The notes: generated from the letters alone by a model not told the origin. 64,000 nt of DNA from Macrosoma leucophasiata (GCA_036365455.1 JAWQUS010000030.1:3100001-3164000); one strand, 5' to 3'; positions 9,774-20,321 are shown, counted from the first letter of the stretch. Made by a program: numbers and translations.

Positions 9774-9856
9774 TACATGTGCTGAAAGTAAGTTTGATAA
9801 CGGGTTACTCGTGCAAAAATTACATTATTCCAGCACGAGAATTGCCATATTTTTTT

Positions 9857-10072
9857 TCTAGATTTTCGCAAAAATAACCAACTTATTACTTTTTTTTCTC
9901 TATTTTAGTATTATGATTTTTTCCGCGTATTTTTTTCTATATTTAGATATATTTAAATGTTTAATTGTTTTAACAGCTAAATAGTGTTTAAGTATCTTGG
10001 CAATTATATTTTAAATTCGCAATAAAGAAAAAACATTGATATATCCAAGTTAGTAATTTTTGCGAAAATCGG
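9857..10072. repeat. Inverted-repeat element with TTTTCGCAAAAAT ends
   Basis: GATTTTCGCAAAAATAAC near 9861 is matched inverted by AGTAATTTTTGCGAAAATC near 10050-10068. The interior is AT-rich with no coding. Confidence 0.5.
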
Positions 10073-10374
10073 ATTAAAGAATAAGCGGGTCAAATAGTAG
10101 AAAAATTAAATTGAGTAATAAGAATTAACCAAAATCAATTTACTTCAAAAAATATTTGTAAATGGCTGGTCTAGGCAAAGGAAAAGAACTCCCAGACTTC
10201 AGATGGACCTATGTTACTATAATTGTAATTTTTGTAAATTAAGCGCTGGTCGTAGTGTCTTACTTTTAATCTTTTGTTACCTTTCAATTATTAGTATTGT
10301 GTATAGTTCTTACTTAGTTGTCATTGACATTATATAACTTTGCTCCATTATAATATGTCAATGTATATTGTGTA

Positions 10375-10612
10375 TAGGTCGCGCCAGGTAAAAAGAACGC
10401 TGGCGGTCAAGCTGCGCGTCATGTGTTTTTATTTCATTTTATGTTATTCTATGTAATATAGTTTTCAATCTGCCTACCAATACACGAAACCGCAAGCGAA
10501 AGCTAGATCAAAAATAAACCAATAGGGCTAGTACTTTCGTGCGCGAGTGTACCGATGCGCGAACACATCCCTTCTACTGTCTTCCAGCGTTCTTTTTACG
10601 TGGCGCGACCTA
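10375..10612. repeat. MITE P with 30-bp terminal inverted repeats
   Basis: The left end TAGGTCGCGCCAGGTAAAAA (then GAACGCTGG) and the right end TTTTTACGTGGCGCGACCTA are near-perfect inverted copies differing at one base in the part shown. TA lies on each side, which is consistent with a TA target. The 238-bp element has no coding capacity. Confidence 0.8.
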
Positions 10613-10614
10613 TA

Positions 10615-10895
10615 TAAATATGTTTAGTGGCCGTATCATGACCAAACAAATAAGTAATTTTATGGAAGAGTAACTCTCATAGCTCAAAACACCTTTGGAC
10701 AAGTATCAATACCTAGGTATCGTTACTTGGAGCCCTGACCCACTCTTTGTAGGTATAGTGATTGTTAAAATAATTTTAATCAGTATTCAGCTATAAATTT
10801 TAACCAAACTTGTGTCGTTTTTTTGTACTTGTACATATATCAAAGTTTTTACAAAATATTCATAAAAAGTCAACTGTATATGACTACTATATACG
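10615..10895. other. No feature seen
   Basis: AT-rich spacer between MITE P and the repeat R fragment. No coding is recognised. Confidence 0.45.
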
Positions 10896-10898
10896 ATA

Positions 10899-11036
10899 CT
10901 GGTGGTAAAGCTCTTGTGACAGACCTCGTGGGCGTAGGAATCACCGCGTTTCCTAATCTACATGCCGCTAAATGTTAGTGTTCAGGGCTATCGTGTTCCC
11001 ATCAGACGGTAATGTACGGCCGTGTAGTGGAGAAAG
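10899..11036 (+). repeat. Repeat R, 5' half
   Basis: ACTGGTGGTAAAGCTCTTGT through TGTTCAGGGCTATCGTGTTC to GGTAATGTACGGCCGTGTAG. The 3' half is lost. Confidence 0.65.
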
Positions 11037-11238
11037 TAAGAGTTGTAGAGTGGAAAAGAAGTGGAAATCTCTGTGAAAAAAAAAATAGTTTCAGTTGAGG
11101 TTCGCAATAAAGGTCATGGTACGGCCGCTGGTAATGACAGAAGGGGTTATTTTGTTAATTAAATGTGATTTACAAATCGATATTGATATCAAAGATATGA
11201 TCGAGACACTGGGTGGCTAGTGACTCATGGGATTTATG

Positions 11239-11402
11239 ATACTAGCTGCCCGCACCGGCTTCGCACGGTTGCAATGTAGGTACAACTAAGATATAAACTA
11301 CCCTATCTCTTAAGTTGGATCACACTGCACACGGTGTGCAAGTTTGATTAAAATCGGTTAAGTAGTTTAGTCGTCCATCGCGGACAAACACAGTGACATA
11401 AT
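11239..11402 (+). repeat. Degenerate CTAGCTGCCCG-type repeat
   Basis: ACTAGCTGCCCGCACCGGC and AAAATCGGTTAAGTAGTTTA are the usual two ends of this family (compare 3136-3404). It is followed by AATTTTATA. Confidence 0.55.
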
Positions 11403-11690
11403 TTTATAAAGAAAAATGGAAGAAAAAAATTGACTTCAGGCGAGACTCGAACTCGCGGCCACTGGAATCTAGTCCAGCCGCTCTTCCAATTGAACTACCG
11501 AAGTCCTGCCCGATTTGTCAAATCTTTCCTTCACATTTATTGCATTGCCTTATGGTGGCAGTATTTGGCAGATTCCCAGTGGCCGCGAATTCGAGTCTCG
11601 CCTGAAGTCAAATTTTTCTTTCCATTTTTCTTTATAAAAATATATTTTCACAAGCATGTGTTAATGCGAAATATTAATAATAATATTATA
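11403..11690. repeat. Inverted pair of tRNA-like SINE (family U) pieces
   Basis: The minus-strand copy spans about 11403-11510. It contains a tRNA-like segment (11434-11508) with a 7-bp acceptor stem and a clean T arm (GCGAG, TTCGAGT, CTCGC); its anticodon arm is one base short, with CTA at the anticodon position. A plus-strand copy of the T-arm part plus tail (TTTTTCTTTCCATTTTTC) runs from about 11570 to 11690. This looks like SINE-derived sequence, not a working tRNA gene. Confidence 0.65.
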
Positions 11691-12418
11691 TATTATGAAT
11701 ATAACAAAATATTAAAAAAAAAAAATTACATAAACACTTATGAATAACCTTATAACAGAGAGATATCCTTAACTTTTCTGCACGTGACTTTTTTTAGAGA
11801 GAGAATGAGATTTTTTACTGATTGCCTTGTATTAAAATACGTCCCATGATTTACTAGTCGCCTTGTATAGAGTATTTAAGTAAAATTTTAAATCAGATTA
11901 TATTGTTGGAACATATAACTTATTGATTGTTGGATGTTTATTGGATTTATTATATGTAGATTATATTTTAAAGACAGATTTAAAAAATCGCAACTATCAA
12001 ATCAATGCTTAGCCTACACTAGAGTATTATGTATAAATTGAATTACATTAAAAAATATGAGTGTGCTTGTAGACCACACGACTGAAGAATAACTTTATTT
12101 TTTGTAACTCTCTATCTTCATTGACTTATATCTTCCTCTCAAATTCCGTTCGCAAGGTCCGATCACACTTTTCGTAACGCTCTCACGCATTTGCCAGCTT
12201 AGACCTCATGCCAAGCGGTTAAAGAAGTTTTACTTCAAAAATAAGGCGACGCGTTTCTCTAGAATATTTTTTTTCCCGAATTGCATTCTACTCTAGTGTA
12301 CCTGTATGAAGATACTTATGAATTCTAGAAAAAAAATCTATAAATTAATTCGGAATATTATATCATGTTTGTGTAGTGTCATAGGACTGGATTGATCTGA
12401 TTCATAGATTAAAAAACT
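11690..12418. other. No feature seen
   Basis: AT-rich intergenic DNA. A CTAGAATATTTTTTT / AATTCTAGAAAAAAA inverted pair near 12258 and 12321 is the only structure noticed. Confidence 0.45.
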
Positions 12419-12419
12419 A

Positions 12420-12567
12420 ATCCCCTTATTCATAAACGTATTTAAGCTAAAGTGTTGCTAATCTCTCCTTTGCTTTTTTCTATCCTGCACATTTGACAAT
12501 ATAACTGATAAAGACAAAGCATTCTATAGCTAAAACGTATCTAATGTACGTTTATAAATAAGGGGGA
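12420..12567. repeat. MITE M with CCCCTTATTCATAAACGT ends, copy 1
   Basis: The left CCCCTTATTCATAAACGTA is inverted at the right as TACGTTTATAAATAAGGGG. The whole element is nearly palindromic (CTAAAGTGTTGCTAATCTC against the other arm). Copies are at 24168, 49095 and 53676, with part at 30683. Confidence 0.75.
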
Positions 12568-12572
12568 TAAAA

Positions 12573-13001
12573 TACAGTGCTCGTCACCAAATATTGCGCA
12601 TCGTGCTTACGTAAGAGACAATCGGCTATTTTCGACTTTCTAGAGCAGAGATCCGATAGAGTCATCGTTGGTCAAAACTTGATCAAAATGGTCGACAAAC
12701 GCCACATATGTAAGGTGCGAAAGTGATAACGCTCTACCAGAGAATATGTAATAATACTACGTATAGAATGGACACCTCAACGTCCCGCCCGATTTCCCCG
12801 CCTCACCCAACCTCCTCGCCTCTTATGGGCGACGTTTGATATTCTCTACGTGCGTCACTGATTGATGTCTGTGTAATAGAGACCAAATAAAGCGTTGTGT
12901 GGAATTTTGGCGGAGTGTCCGCGATGTGGCTCTACAGACCCGAAATAAGACGAAGTCTCTTTCGCATGGTCGATGAGCAATATTTCTTGTTTGATACTGT
13001 A
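12573..13001. mobile_element. Element F, copy 2, carrying a nested element N
   Basis: The outer element starts TACAGTGCTCGTCACC and ends TTGATACTGTA. Its sequence breaks at GCTCTAC (12731-12737) and resumes with a repeated GCTCTAC (12929-12935), which is present once in copy 1. Element N fills the gap. Confidence 0.75.
12738..12928 (+). repeat. Short element N, copy 2, with target duplication
   Basis: The 191-bp insert begins CAGAGAATATGTAATAATAC and ends GTGTCCGCGATGTGG. GCTCTAC flanks both sides (7 of 8 bases if an 8-bp duplication is assumed), as expected for a hAT-type nonautonomous element. Confidence 0.75.
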
Positions 13002-13393
13002 TATTATTATCTATTAATCTGTACAAAACAAATGTAGAAATAATATTACATTCATTTTACTATTACTATATTTCGGGTCTATGTATTTAAATATGTCCAT
13101 ATATTTGCGTGCATTTTGATTTAGGTGATTTTCTGTCAATGCTACCGATGGTTTCGTGTCGTGTACTGTTTAATTTTCGTACTACATACATAGCCAATTT
13201 TCTCAGCGTGGCTTACGCTTCTGTATTTTTTCTTTCCTCTCTCCTTTATATACCTCAATGAATAAATAGAAACAAGTGTCCCTAAATACATGCGATGATA
13301 AGCTATATTCTGTTTATGCGCGATTTGTTCTAAATACAGATGTCAAAAATTCTGTAGTATTTTTCCTGAAGTTGATTTACAAATTTAATTACT

Positions 13394-13514
13394 TAGCCTG
13401 GGTTGCATCAAGATATTTGTTGAAGTTATTGTAACATTTCACATCCTTCTCTAACTTAAATAAATCTGTTCAAGTTAGAGAAGGATTTGAAATATCTTGG
13501 TGCGACCCAGGCTT
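13394..13514. repeat. Palindromic MITE Q
   Basis: TAGCCTGGGTTGCATCAAG at the left is matched by CTTGGTGCGACCCAGGCTTA at the right. Inner parts AGAGAAGG/CCTTCTCT also pair across a short centre near 13460. Confidence 0.7.
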
Positions 13515-14020
13515 AGGTATTTTAGAACAGTACTGGCTTAGTATTTTGAAGATATATTTTGATAATTTTGAAGATATATTTTGATACAAGTCACAATAAT
13601 TCTTTTCTTTCTCACGTGGTAATTTGACAGGTCTAACTTTGGCATTGTTCTTAGTATGCAATTGCTCAGCGGTTTGGTTTTTTTTTGTTCAATTCAAATG
13701 ATCACGCATTTTGTTACAAATTAATTATATAAATCTTTGTAAAAGAGTTTAATTTATTACTGTTTATTTATAACTATCAACTGTCCGATATCATCGGTAA
13801 TATTGATATTATATTAGCTTTGTTAGAATTAATGTAAAGGGCTGTGTTGAAAATTGTTAATTTGGTTATAGTGGTGTACTTTAGTTTTTTGTATGCTAGA
13901 CAGTGTTTTTGTAGGTTAAGGTGGATTTCTGTGACATATAAAAGAAATAATCTATTTCGTCTTCTTTTGTAATGTTTGTCTTTGTTTTATTTTGTCTCTG
14001 CTGCTCTTATTCAATTTTAA
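13515..14020. other. No gene seen
   Basis: AT-rich spacer with a direct repeat of TTTTGAAGATATATTTTGAT at about 13544 and 13566. It ends at the BEL target duplication. Confidence 0.45.
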
Positions 14021-14025
14021 GCTAC

Positions 14026-14220
14026 TGTTTAATGTGATAAGGTTGAGATTGGCTTGCGGGGATTTATGCACACTGAAACTACGTATTGTTTGTTTGCTCT
14101 GTTTATTCGTACTGAAGTTGCATCGAAATACATCACTCAATTTGTGGACTGTATAGATAGGTAAGTATAGGAACTCGCTCATAGCTCACGCATACAATGT
14201 AATAGGGGTGTAACTAGACA
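14026..14220 (-). repeat. BEL element 3' LTR
   Basis: 195 bp, with plus-strand limits TGTTTAATGTGATAAGG and GGTGTAACTAGACA. It is identical to the other LTR except for T at 14033 where the other has G. Confidence 0.9.
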
Positions 14221-14235
14221 TTTCCGCCCACCAAA
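14221..14235 (-). other. BEL polypurine tract
   Basis: In element orientation the bases just before the 3' LTR read GGTGGGCGGAAA. This is a purine-rich tract suited to prime plus-strand DNA synthesis. Confidence 0.7.
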
Positions 14236-14702
14236 GAACATAGTTCTTTAATCAATTATAGTTATACCTAAGTTACTTGGTAAACACTCCTTAAACAAAA
14301 AAAATAAACTAAGTTACATGTGTATATAAACTCAAATGTACTTATAGTGAAGTTAAGTTCTATAAATAACCAAATACATGAAACTTACACACAAAAATAA
14401 ACTTATTAATTTACTAAAACAGGAACTAAAACTCCTGACTCATGAATCGGTACTCAAATTTAAAATGTACATTATTTGGTAGTAGGTAAGAACTCTTATA
14501 GATAATACAAACAATAATAACAGGAATATTACCGCCCACTGAAGAGCCTCATGTTAAACAAAAAAATACAACCAAATGCACAAAACTATAACTAAATAAA
14601 TTCTATTTATCCTATAACTCTCAACTCATCTAACGTTCTATACTTCACTAACTCAACTAGAACATTAACAATTATGTTGTATAGGTAAGTATACATAATA
14701 AA
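14236..14702 (-). other. BEL 3' non-coding segment
   Basis: AT-rich DNA between the integrase stop and the polypurine tract. It has no long frame and no envelope gene. Confidence 0.6.
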
Positions 14703-15957
14703 TTATTTTGTTATAAGACATGTTTTACTCACTGGACGCTTATATTCTCCATTTTTACATTTTATCGTTACAACTCGTGTAATGTTATCAGGACCTGGGT
14801 GTTTTTTAATAATTTTACCTAGGATCCACTTAGCTGGAGGAATGTTATCCTCTCTTAGTAACACTACATCTCCTATCTCTGGTTCTGAACAATTAGAATT
14901 CCACTTATATCGTAAATTAAGATTGATTAAATATTCTTTATACCATCTACTCCAAAAATCAATAACAATTTTTTGCGTTAGTCGCCATCTATCTAAACCG
15001 CTTATATTATATTTAGTATAATCATCATCAGCTATATTTATAAGTGGCTCGCCCACCAGAAAGTGACCTGGTGTCAAGGGGAGAGGGTCGTTTGGGTCAT
15101 CACTTAACAAACTTATTGGCCGCGAATTTAAACATGCCTCAACTTGTGCTAGAACTGTCGCTAATTCTTCATAAGTAAGAGTTACATTAGCCACCACTTT
15201 TCTCAAATGTGTTTTTGTACTACGCACGCCTGCTTCCCACAACCCTCCGAAATTTGGTGTGTGTGGCGGTATGAAGTGCCACGTAGTTCGTTCTAAAGTG
15301 AGCAATTCTGCAATCTCTTTAGGAAGAGCTGATTTGGCACTATCAAACATTTCACGGAGTTGTTTGTCTGCACCAACAAAATTTGTGCCATTATCACTAT
15401 ATAGATCTTGACAATGACCTCTCCTTGAAGTGAATCGCTTAAACGCTGCGATAAATCCTTTAGAAGTTAAATCTGTAACCGGTTCTAAATGCACAGCCTT
15501 TGTTACCATGCACACAAATAAACATACATAGCCTTTATAAGATTTAGCTCCTCTGCCTGGTGAAAATCTAATATTCATTGGGCCACAATAATCTATACCA
15601 GTAGATTTAAAGGGTTTACTCGGTTTTAATCTCGCCTCAGGTAGCATACCTATTAATGGCGTATGTAACCTAGAATATCTACGACAAACAACACACTCTC
15701 TAAAATATTTCTTAACTTGATCTTTAACTCTCAATATCCAATATTTTGATCTTAATAAATTCAACATTACTTGGGGACCTCCATGCAATGTTTTAAAATG
15801 AGCATCTTTAATTAAAAGTTTAGTAAAATGATTTTTAGCAGGCAAAATTATTGGATGTTTTGTATCATAACTCGCACTTGATTGTTGTATACGACCACTC
15901 ACTCTCAGAATTCCATTCACATCAATGAAAGGACAAAGAAAACGTAAATTACTCTTT
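14703..15957 (-). CDS. BEL/Pao integrase
   Basis: The C-terminal part of the polyprotein, in a different frame from the RT. The open frame reaches upstream of the GTG at 15918-15920 to about 15957. The N-terminal zinc-binding region has HFKTLHGG and, 30 residues later, CVVC. The catalytic core has GIDYCGP (first Asp), YSDNGTNFVG (second Asp) and FGGLWEAGVRSTK (Glu), a complete DDE triad. A C-terminal segment (IGDVVLLREDN) matches the usual BEL tail. It inserts the cDNA into host DNA. Expression needs a one-base shift from the RT frame, which looks like an indel in the A/T runs near 15958-15990. Confidence 0.9.
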
Positions 15958-18336
15958 TTAAAAACACATTTTTGATTTTTTTAACTGTTTAATTTCATCT
16001 GAAAACGCGTTTTGTTGAACCTGTTTAATTATTGACAGTAAAGTATCACTTAATTCATTTGTAGTTATGAATTTTGGTAATTTTGGTCTCTCATTTTTAG
16101 GTAATTTAAAATGTAAAAATCTCCTACAATATGCAACTACTCTTAATAATTTTGATAGTGATGAATACTTCAACCATATAAATTGTTCATCTAAATTAGA
16201 TATAACTGTCAATGTTTTGATTTTCTCTTCTTCGTGTGTATCTATTATATCGCTCATATCAGATTTTTCAATTATTGATTCTGACAACCACTGTGGACCG
16301 TTCCACCATAGAGGATGATGTAAAAGATCTTTAGGTGATAAGCCTCTTGAGGCACAGTCTGCAGGATTTGTTTCTGTAGAAACATGACCCCACTGTTCAC
16401 AATCTAATATTGTAAGTATTGTAGAAACTCTATTACTAACAAAAGTAGTCCATCTACTCGAACCTCCTTTTATCCACGCTAAAACAATAGTAGAATCCGT
16501 CCATCCATACAAATTGTCTTTAGGTATCTCCAATATTTGTGAGACTTCAAAAATCAATGTTGCTGCCAATGCTGATGCGCTGAGCTCTAGTCTCGGGATA
16601 GAAATTTCTTTCTCTATTGGCGCAACCTTGGTTTTTGCGGTTACTAAATGGACATATACATTGTTTGATTCATCTACAACTCTTATATATACTGCCGCTG
16701 CAAATGCAGCTTTGGAAGCATCGGAAAACACGTGTAGCTCAATTTTACTACCTCGCGCTATGTTAAACCATCTCGGTATATAAAGCTCTTTTAAATCTTT
16801 AAGTTCATTTTTGTAATTTAACCACTGTTTAAGTAACTCATCCTTTAAATAATCATCCCATTGTAGACCTGACTGCCACAATTTCTGAATTAAAATCTTA
16901 GCTACAATTACTACAGGAGCAATCCAACCTAAAGGATCATATAATCTAGCTACCTCTGATAAAACTTCACGTTTAGTGAATGACTCTTTAGATGGTGATA
17001 AGTTTAACACATACTCGAAATTATCAGTTTTTCCATTCCAACTCACACCAAGTACCTTAGTTGAACTATTTGTCTCAATAGATGTTTGTTGATTAATATC
17101 TCTTTCATTACTTCTTATTTTACTCAAAAAGTTTTCACAATTGCTTTTCCACTTTTGAAGTACAAATCCACCCGCTTTCATTAAATTATTAATTTCATGA
17201 TATATTTGTAACGCTTCATTTACTGTATCACACCCTGACATTAAATCGTCCATATAAAAATCTTTCTTAGTAATTTCAGCTGCTAAGGGATACTTAGATT
17301 TTTCTAATTCAGCTAGTCTGTGCAATGCCTTAACTGCCAAATATGGGGCTGATGCAGTACCAAACGTTAATCGTAAAAGCTTGAAATGCCTTATGGGCTC
17401 AGCTGTATCAAATCTCCACACAATTCTTTGAAAATTGGTATCATCATTCGCTACTCTAACCATCCTATAAAATTTAGCAATATCAGCTACAATACATATT
17501 TTATGCATTCTCCATCGCATCATTATGTGTCTTAGATCTTGTTGTAATTTCGGTCCAACCAAAAGATCATCATTAAGTGAGACACCGTTGTCTCCTTTGC
17601 TTGACGCATTGAAAACAATTCGAACCTTTGTGGTTTCCTTGTCTTCTCTCACTACTGCATGGTGAGGTAGATAAACAGCTGTAGGATTCTCTAACTCATT
17701 CTCATTTACTTCTACCATGTGATTCAGACTCAAATACTCATAAAACACTTTATTATATTCATCTCTCAACTGAGGTTCTCGTGACAATCTCCTCTCTAAA
17801 CTCTCTAACCTCTTAACCGCTATTTCTCTTGTATGACCGTATTGACATTTTGGATCATTAGTTACAAAAGGCAATCTAACAATAAATCTCCCATCCTCAT
17901 CTCTCACTGTAGTAGACTCAAATAATTTCTCACATACTATCTCACTCTTACTCATCTTCTTTCGTATCAAATTAGGTTCATCTTCCATCTCCCAAAATTT
18001 TGTAAGTAAATTATCCTCTTCTAAATGAACATGTAAACTAGTAATATTATTCTTCGACGACAATGTATTAGGTATTTCCGAAATTTTGCCTGAAATTATC
18101 CACCCGAAAACTGTATTTTGTGCTATCAAACTACCTTGAGATTGTTTCATAAAACCATCAAGCAAAATATCACTATAAATCTCAGCACCTAAAAGAATGT
18201 CGATTTTACCAGGTATTGTGAATGTCGGATCTGCTAAAGGCAATTTACTAATCTCTACCCATTTATGTGAGCCTAGATTGGTTGTTGGAAGCAGTGACGT
18301 AAGTGAATGTAATACATAAGCATTAACTTGGATTGA
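15958..18336 (-). CDS. BEL/Pao Pol: protease end, reverse transcriptase, RNase H
   Basis: This frame continues that of gag directly after a TAG at 18337-18339. It begins with the rest of the aspartic protease region (KIDILLGAEIYSDILLDG, FGWIISGK). The RT has VRIVFNASSKGDNGVSLND, ADIAKFYRMVRV (first Asp), FGTASAPYLA and FYMDDLMSG (YMDD-type catalytic pair). RNase H follows with ELHVFSDASKAAFAAAVYI and GWTDSTIVLAWI. It ends at TAA 15958-15960 by frameshift rather than at a natural end. The first ATG (18243) is not a true start; translation is expected as a Gag-Pol polyprotein. Confidence 0.9.
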   Translation of the reverse strand, partial: SIQVNAYVLHSLTSLLPTTNLGSHKWVEISKLPLADPTFTIPGKIDILLGAEIYSDILLDGFMKQSQGSLIAQNTVFGWIISGKISEIPNTLSSKNNITSLHVHLEEDNLLTKFWEMEDEPNLIRKKMSKSEIVCEKLFESTTVRDEDGRFIVRLPFVTNDPKCQYGHTREIAVKRLESLERRLSREPQLRDEYNKVFYEYLSLNHMVEVNENELENPTAVYLPHHAVVREDKETTKVRIVFNASSKGDNGVSLNDDLLVGPKLQQDLRHIMMRWRMHKICIVADIAKFYRMVRVANDDTNFQRIVWRFDTAEPIRHFKLLRLTFGTASAPYLAVKALHRLAELEKSKYPLAAEITKKDFYMDDLMSGCDTVNEALQIYHEINNLMKAGGFVLQKWKSNCENFLSKIRSNERDINQQTSIETNSSTKVLGVSWNGKTDNFEYVLNLSPSKESFTKREVLSEVARLYDPLGWIAPVVIVAKILIQKLWQSGLQWDDYLKDELLKQWLNYKNELKDLKELYIPRWFNIARGSKIELHVFSDASKAAFAAAVYIRVVDESNNVYVHLVTAKTKVAPIEKEISIPRLELSASALAATLIFEVSQILEIPKDNLYGWTDSTIVLAWIKGGSSRWTTFVSNRVSTILTILDCEQWGHVSTETNPADCASRGLSPKDLLHHPLWWNGPQWLSESIIEKSDMSDIIDTHEEEKIKTLTVISNLDEQFIWLKYSSLSKLLRVVAYCRRFLHFKLPKNERPKLPKFITTNELSDTLLSIIKQVQQNAFSDEIKQLKKSKMCF

Positions 18337-19905
18337 CTATTCTGGGTTATGGCATGATTCCAACTGCATTGAAACCATGTATTTGATACTCGTGCGACCA
18401 TCCCCCAGCCCTGACACCCGACCACTTACCGGTTTGCGTGTGAGTCCAAGTAACTGCACTGTTGCCTCTGTCACAAACGAAGCTTGTGACCCCTGATCTA
18501 ATAAAGCTCTTATAACTAATTTACAACCGTTTGAATGAAATACCTTAACTCTAGCCGTGGCCAACAGGACTCGCATAGGTTGTAACTCCCTCCTAGTAAA
18601 AGTAGTAGTAATATGTGTGTCACCTCGTGATGTATTAGGGTTCTCGTGTAGCTCACTAGACGATGACATCACCTCTCTCGCTGGTTTGTGCTCGTGGTAC
18701 CTCTCTCTCTCGAAGTGAAGTAAGGTATGGTGCCGTCTTCCACATTTTCTACAACTCGACGATTGACGACATTTCATCACAGAATGAGTAGGAGATAGAC
18801 AGTTGAAACACAATCTACTTGTTTGTACGAAGTCTTGTCTCTCCTTAGGTGTCATAACTCCGAAACGTTTGCATTGGTTAACATAGTGATTTTCTTGACA
18901 CATTGCGCAGCTAACCTCCTTGAACTTAGGTTTATCCTCTATAGCTGCATGAAAAGTTTTCGTTCTCGCTGCCTGTACTTGAACTGAACGTATCGCATTT
19001 GAATCAATCATTTCCAATGCCCTGAATCTGCCCTCCAAATAATCTTTCAGTTGTGTCCAAGTAGGTAATTCATCACTCATGGTGTTAAGTTGCTGTTCCC
19101 ATTGTTTCAAGGTCTCATTATCTAATTTCGAAACTGTAAAATATACAATGATTGCATCCCACGAATCAGTTTGTATACCCATACTCTTCAAGGACTTCAA
19201 ACTCGTAGCTGTAGTGTCCAATAAATGTCTAATAGAATTCGCCGACTCACTGGTTATTTTCTTCAGTGAAAATAAGTTCTTAAATACATAATTACAGTTG
19301 TATCTCTTGTTATTGTACCTTCTAATCAACTGCATCCATGCTTCTTCGTAGTTAGATTCCGTAGTTGAAAAATTGCGTAATAAATTCAAAGCTTCTCCCG
19401 TTAAGTTACTTTTCAGATAATGCAATTTTTGAACAGAGGTTATGGTTTTATTGTCATTAATTAATGACGAAAACATATCGTAAAACGTTTGCCATTCTTC
19501 ATATTTGCCGCCAAATGTAGGTAATGTTATTCGCGGTAACCTAACATCGCTGGAACTATTATTCTTGCAAATGGATGCCGTAGGTATGGATGAATTGGAT
19601 GATTGACCACATGGTTCCACTGAAATCTGTTGCAAAACTTCTCGTATGCTTGTTTTGTATTGAATATAAAACTCCTCAAATTTCTCATAACAACACTCTG
19701 TAAAATATGCCTCCTTTCTATCTCTCGAAATCTTTATAATCGCCTTGTGTGTTTCTCGAAAATCCTTAAATTGTGTATCGAGGACCTCTAATCTCGTTTC
19801 TAAATATGATATTTTAAGTCTATCTTTAGGCGTTTTTCTAAAATTTCGCTCTGATTTTTTCAAATTCTCCATGCTTTCTTCTTGCGTTGAAAGAAGTGCC
19901 TCCAT
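18337..19905 (-). CDS. BEL/Pao Gag with start of protease
   Basis: 522 codons from ATG 19903-19905 to TAG 18337-18339. The N-terminal third is helical and charged. LPTFGGKYEEWQTFYDMF, near residue 130, is the DUF1759-type capsid segment of BEL/Pao elements. Three cysteine/histidine knuckle-like motifs follow between about residues 330 and 395, including CFNCLSPTHSVMKC. The aspartic protease active site is ALLDQGSQASFV near residue 465, with DQG in place of DTG/DSG, as is common in this clade. Function: particle core assembly and polyprotein processing. The frame is unbroken up to the TAG, and downstream pol is in the same frame. Confidence 0.9.
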   Translation of the reverse strand: MEALLSTQEESMENLKKSERNFRKTPKDRLKISYLETRLEVLDTQFKDFRETHKAIIKISRDRKEAYFTECCYEKFEEFYIQYKTSIREVLQQISVEPCGQSSNSSIPTASICKNNSSSDVRLPRITLPTFGGKYEEWQTFYDMFSSLINDNKTITSVQKLHYLKSNLTGEALNLLRNFSTTESNYEEAWMQLIRRYNNKRYNCNYVFKNLFSLKKITSESANSIRHLLDTTATSLKSLKSMGIQTDSWDAIIVYFTVSKLDNETLKQWEQQLNTMSDELPTWTQLKDYLEGRFRALEMIDSNAIRSVQVQAARTKTFHAAIEDKPKFKEVSCAMCQENHYVNQCKRFGVMTPKERQDFVQTSRLCFNCLSPTHSVMKCRQSSSCRKCGRRHHTLLHFERERYHEHKPAREVMSSSSELHENPNTSRGDTHITTTFTRRELQPMRVLLATARVKVFHSNGCKLVIRALLDQGSQASFVTEATVQLLGLTRKPVSGRVSGLGDGRTSIKYMVSMQLESCHNPE

Positions 19906-20318
19906 TGTTATGTATCGTATGAACTCTCGTACACGTTATAAATCCCACGCCGCACAATAATAACTCGCGTAGCTATTAAGTAATTGTATTTCTCTTTTAA
20001 ATAAACCACAAAATGTCTCAGATATGTGTTTAAACTCGCAACCCGACTCGTAATTGATATTTTGTAGTAATATTGTTCAAAGTCACTCCACAATGTTTAT
20101 TACTCAATAGTTTTCTGTTTTTATTCACTTTTATGCACTGTATTATGTAATAACTCGTAAATATCTCGTAAATAAACCAAATAACATTAATCCGATCGCC
20201 GGTCGTCGTATTTTTTCTCAAGAATGCATTTGAATGAAATTCTCTTTTTTTTTGTTCTCGTGACGCCGGTGGCGCTCGGAAGGCGCGATCGTCGCTGTCT
20301 CGATCCGACTCGTTAGGA
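19906..20318 (-). other. BEL 5' leader
   Basis: The untranslated stretch between the primer-binding site and the gag start. No coding is seen. Confidence 0.6.
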
Positions 20319-20321
20319 CCA
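20301..20321 (-). other. BEL primer-binding site
   Basis: Two bases inside the 5' LTR, the element reads TGGTCCTAACGAGTCGG, starting with the TGG that pairs with a tRNA CCA end. The donor tRNA was not identified. Confidence 0.7.

Noticed and set aside
9581..9877. 98-codon plus-strand open frame
   Set aside because: It is built from element N and the flanking inverted-repeat element; no domain and no splice context.
11434..11508. Functional amber-suppressor tRNA gene
   Set aside because: Anticodon arm is one base short and the segment is associated with a SINE-like tail; reported only as tRNA-like.
19079..19291. Plus-strand frames across the BEL element
   Set aside because: Shadows of gag and pol coding on the opposite strand.
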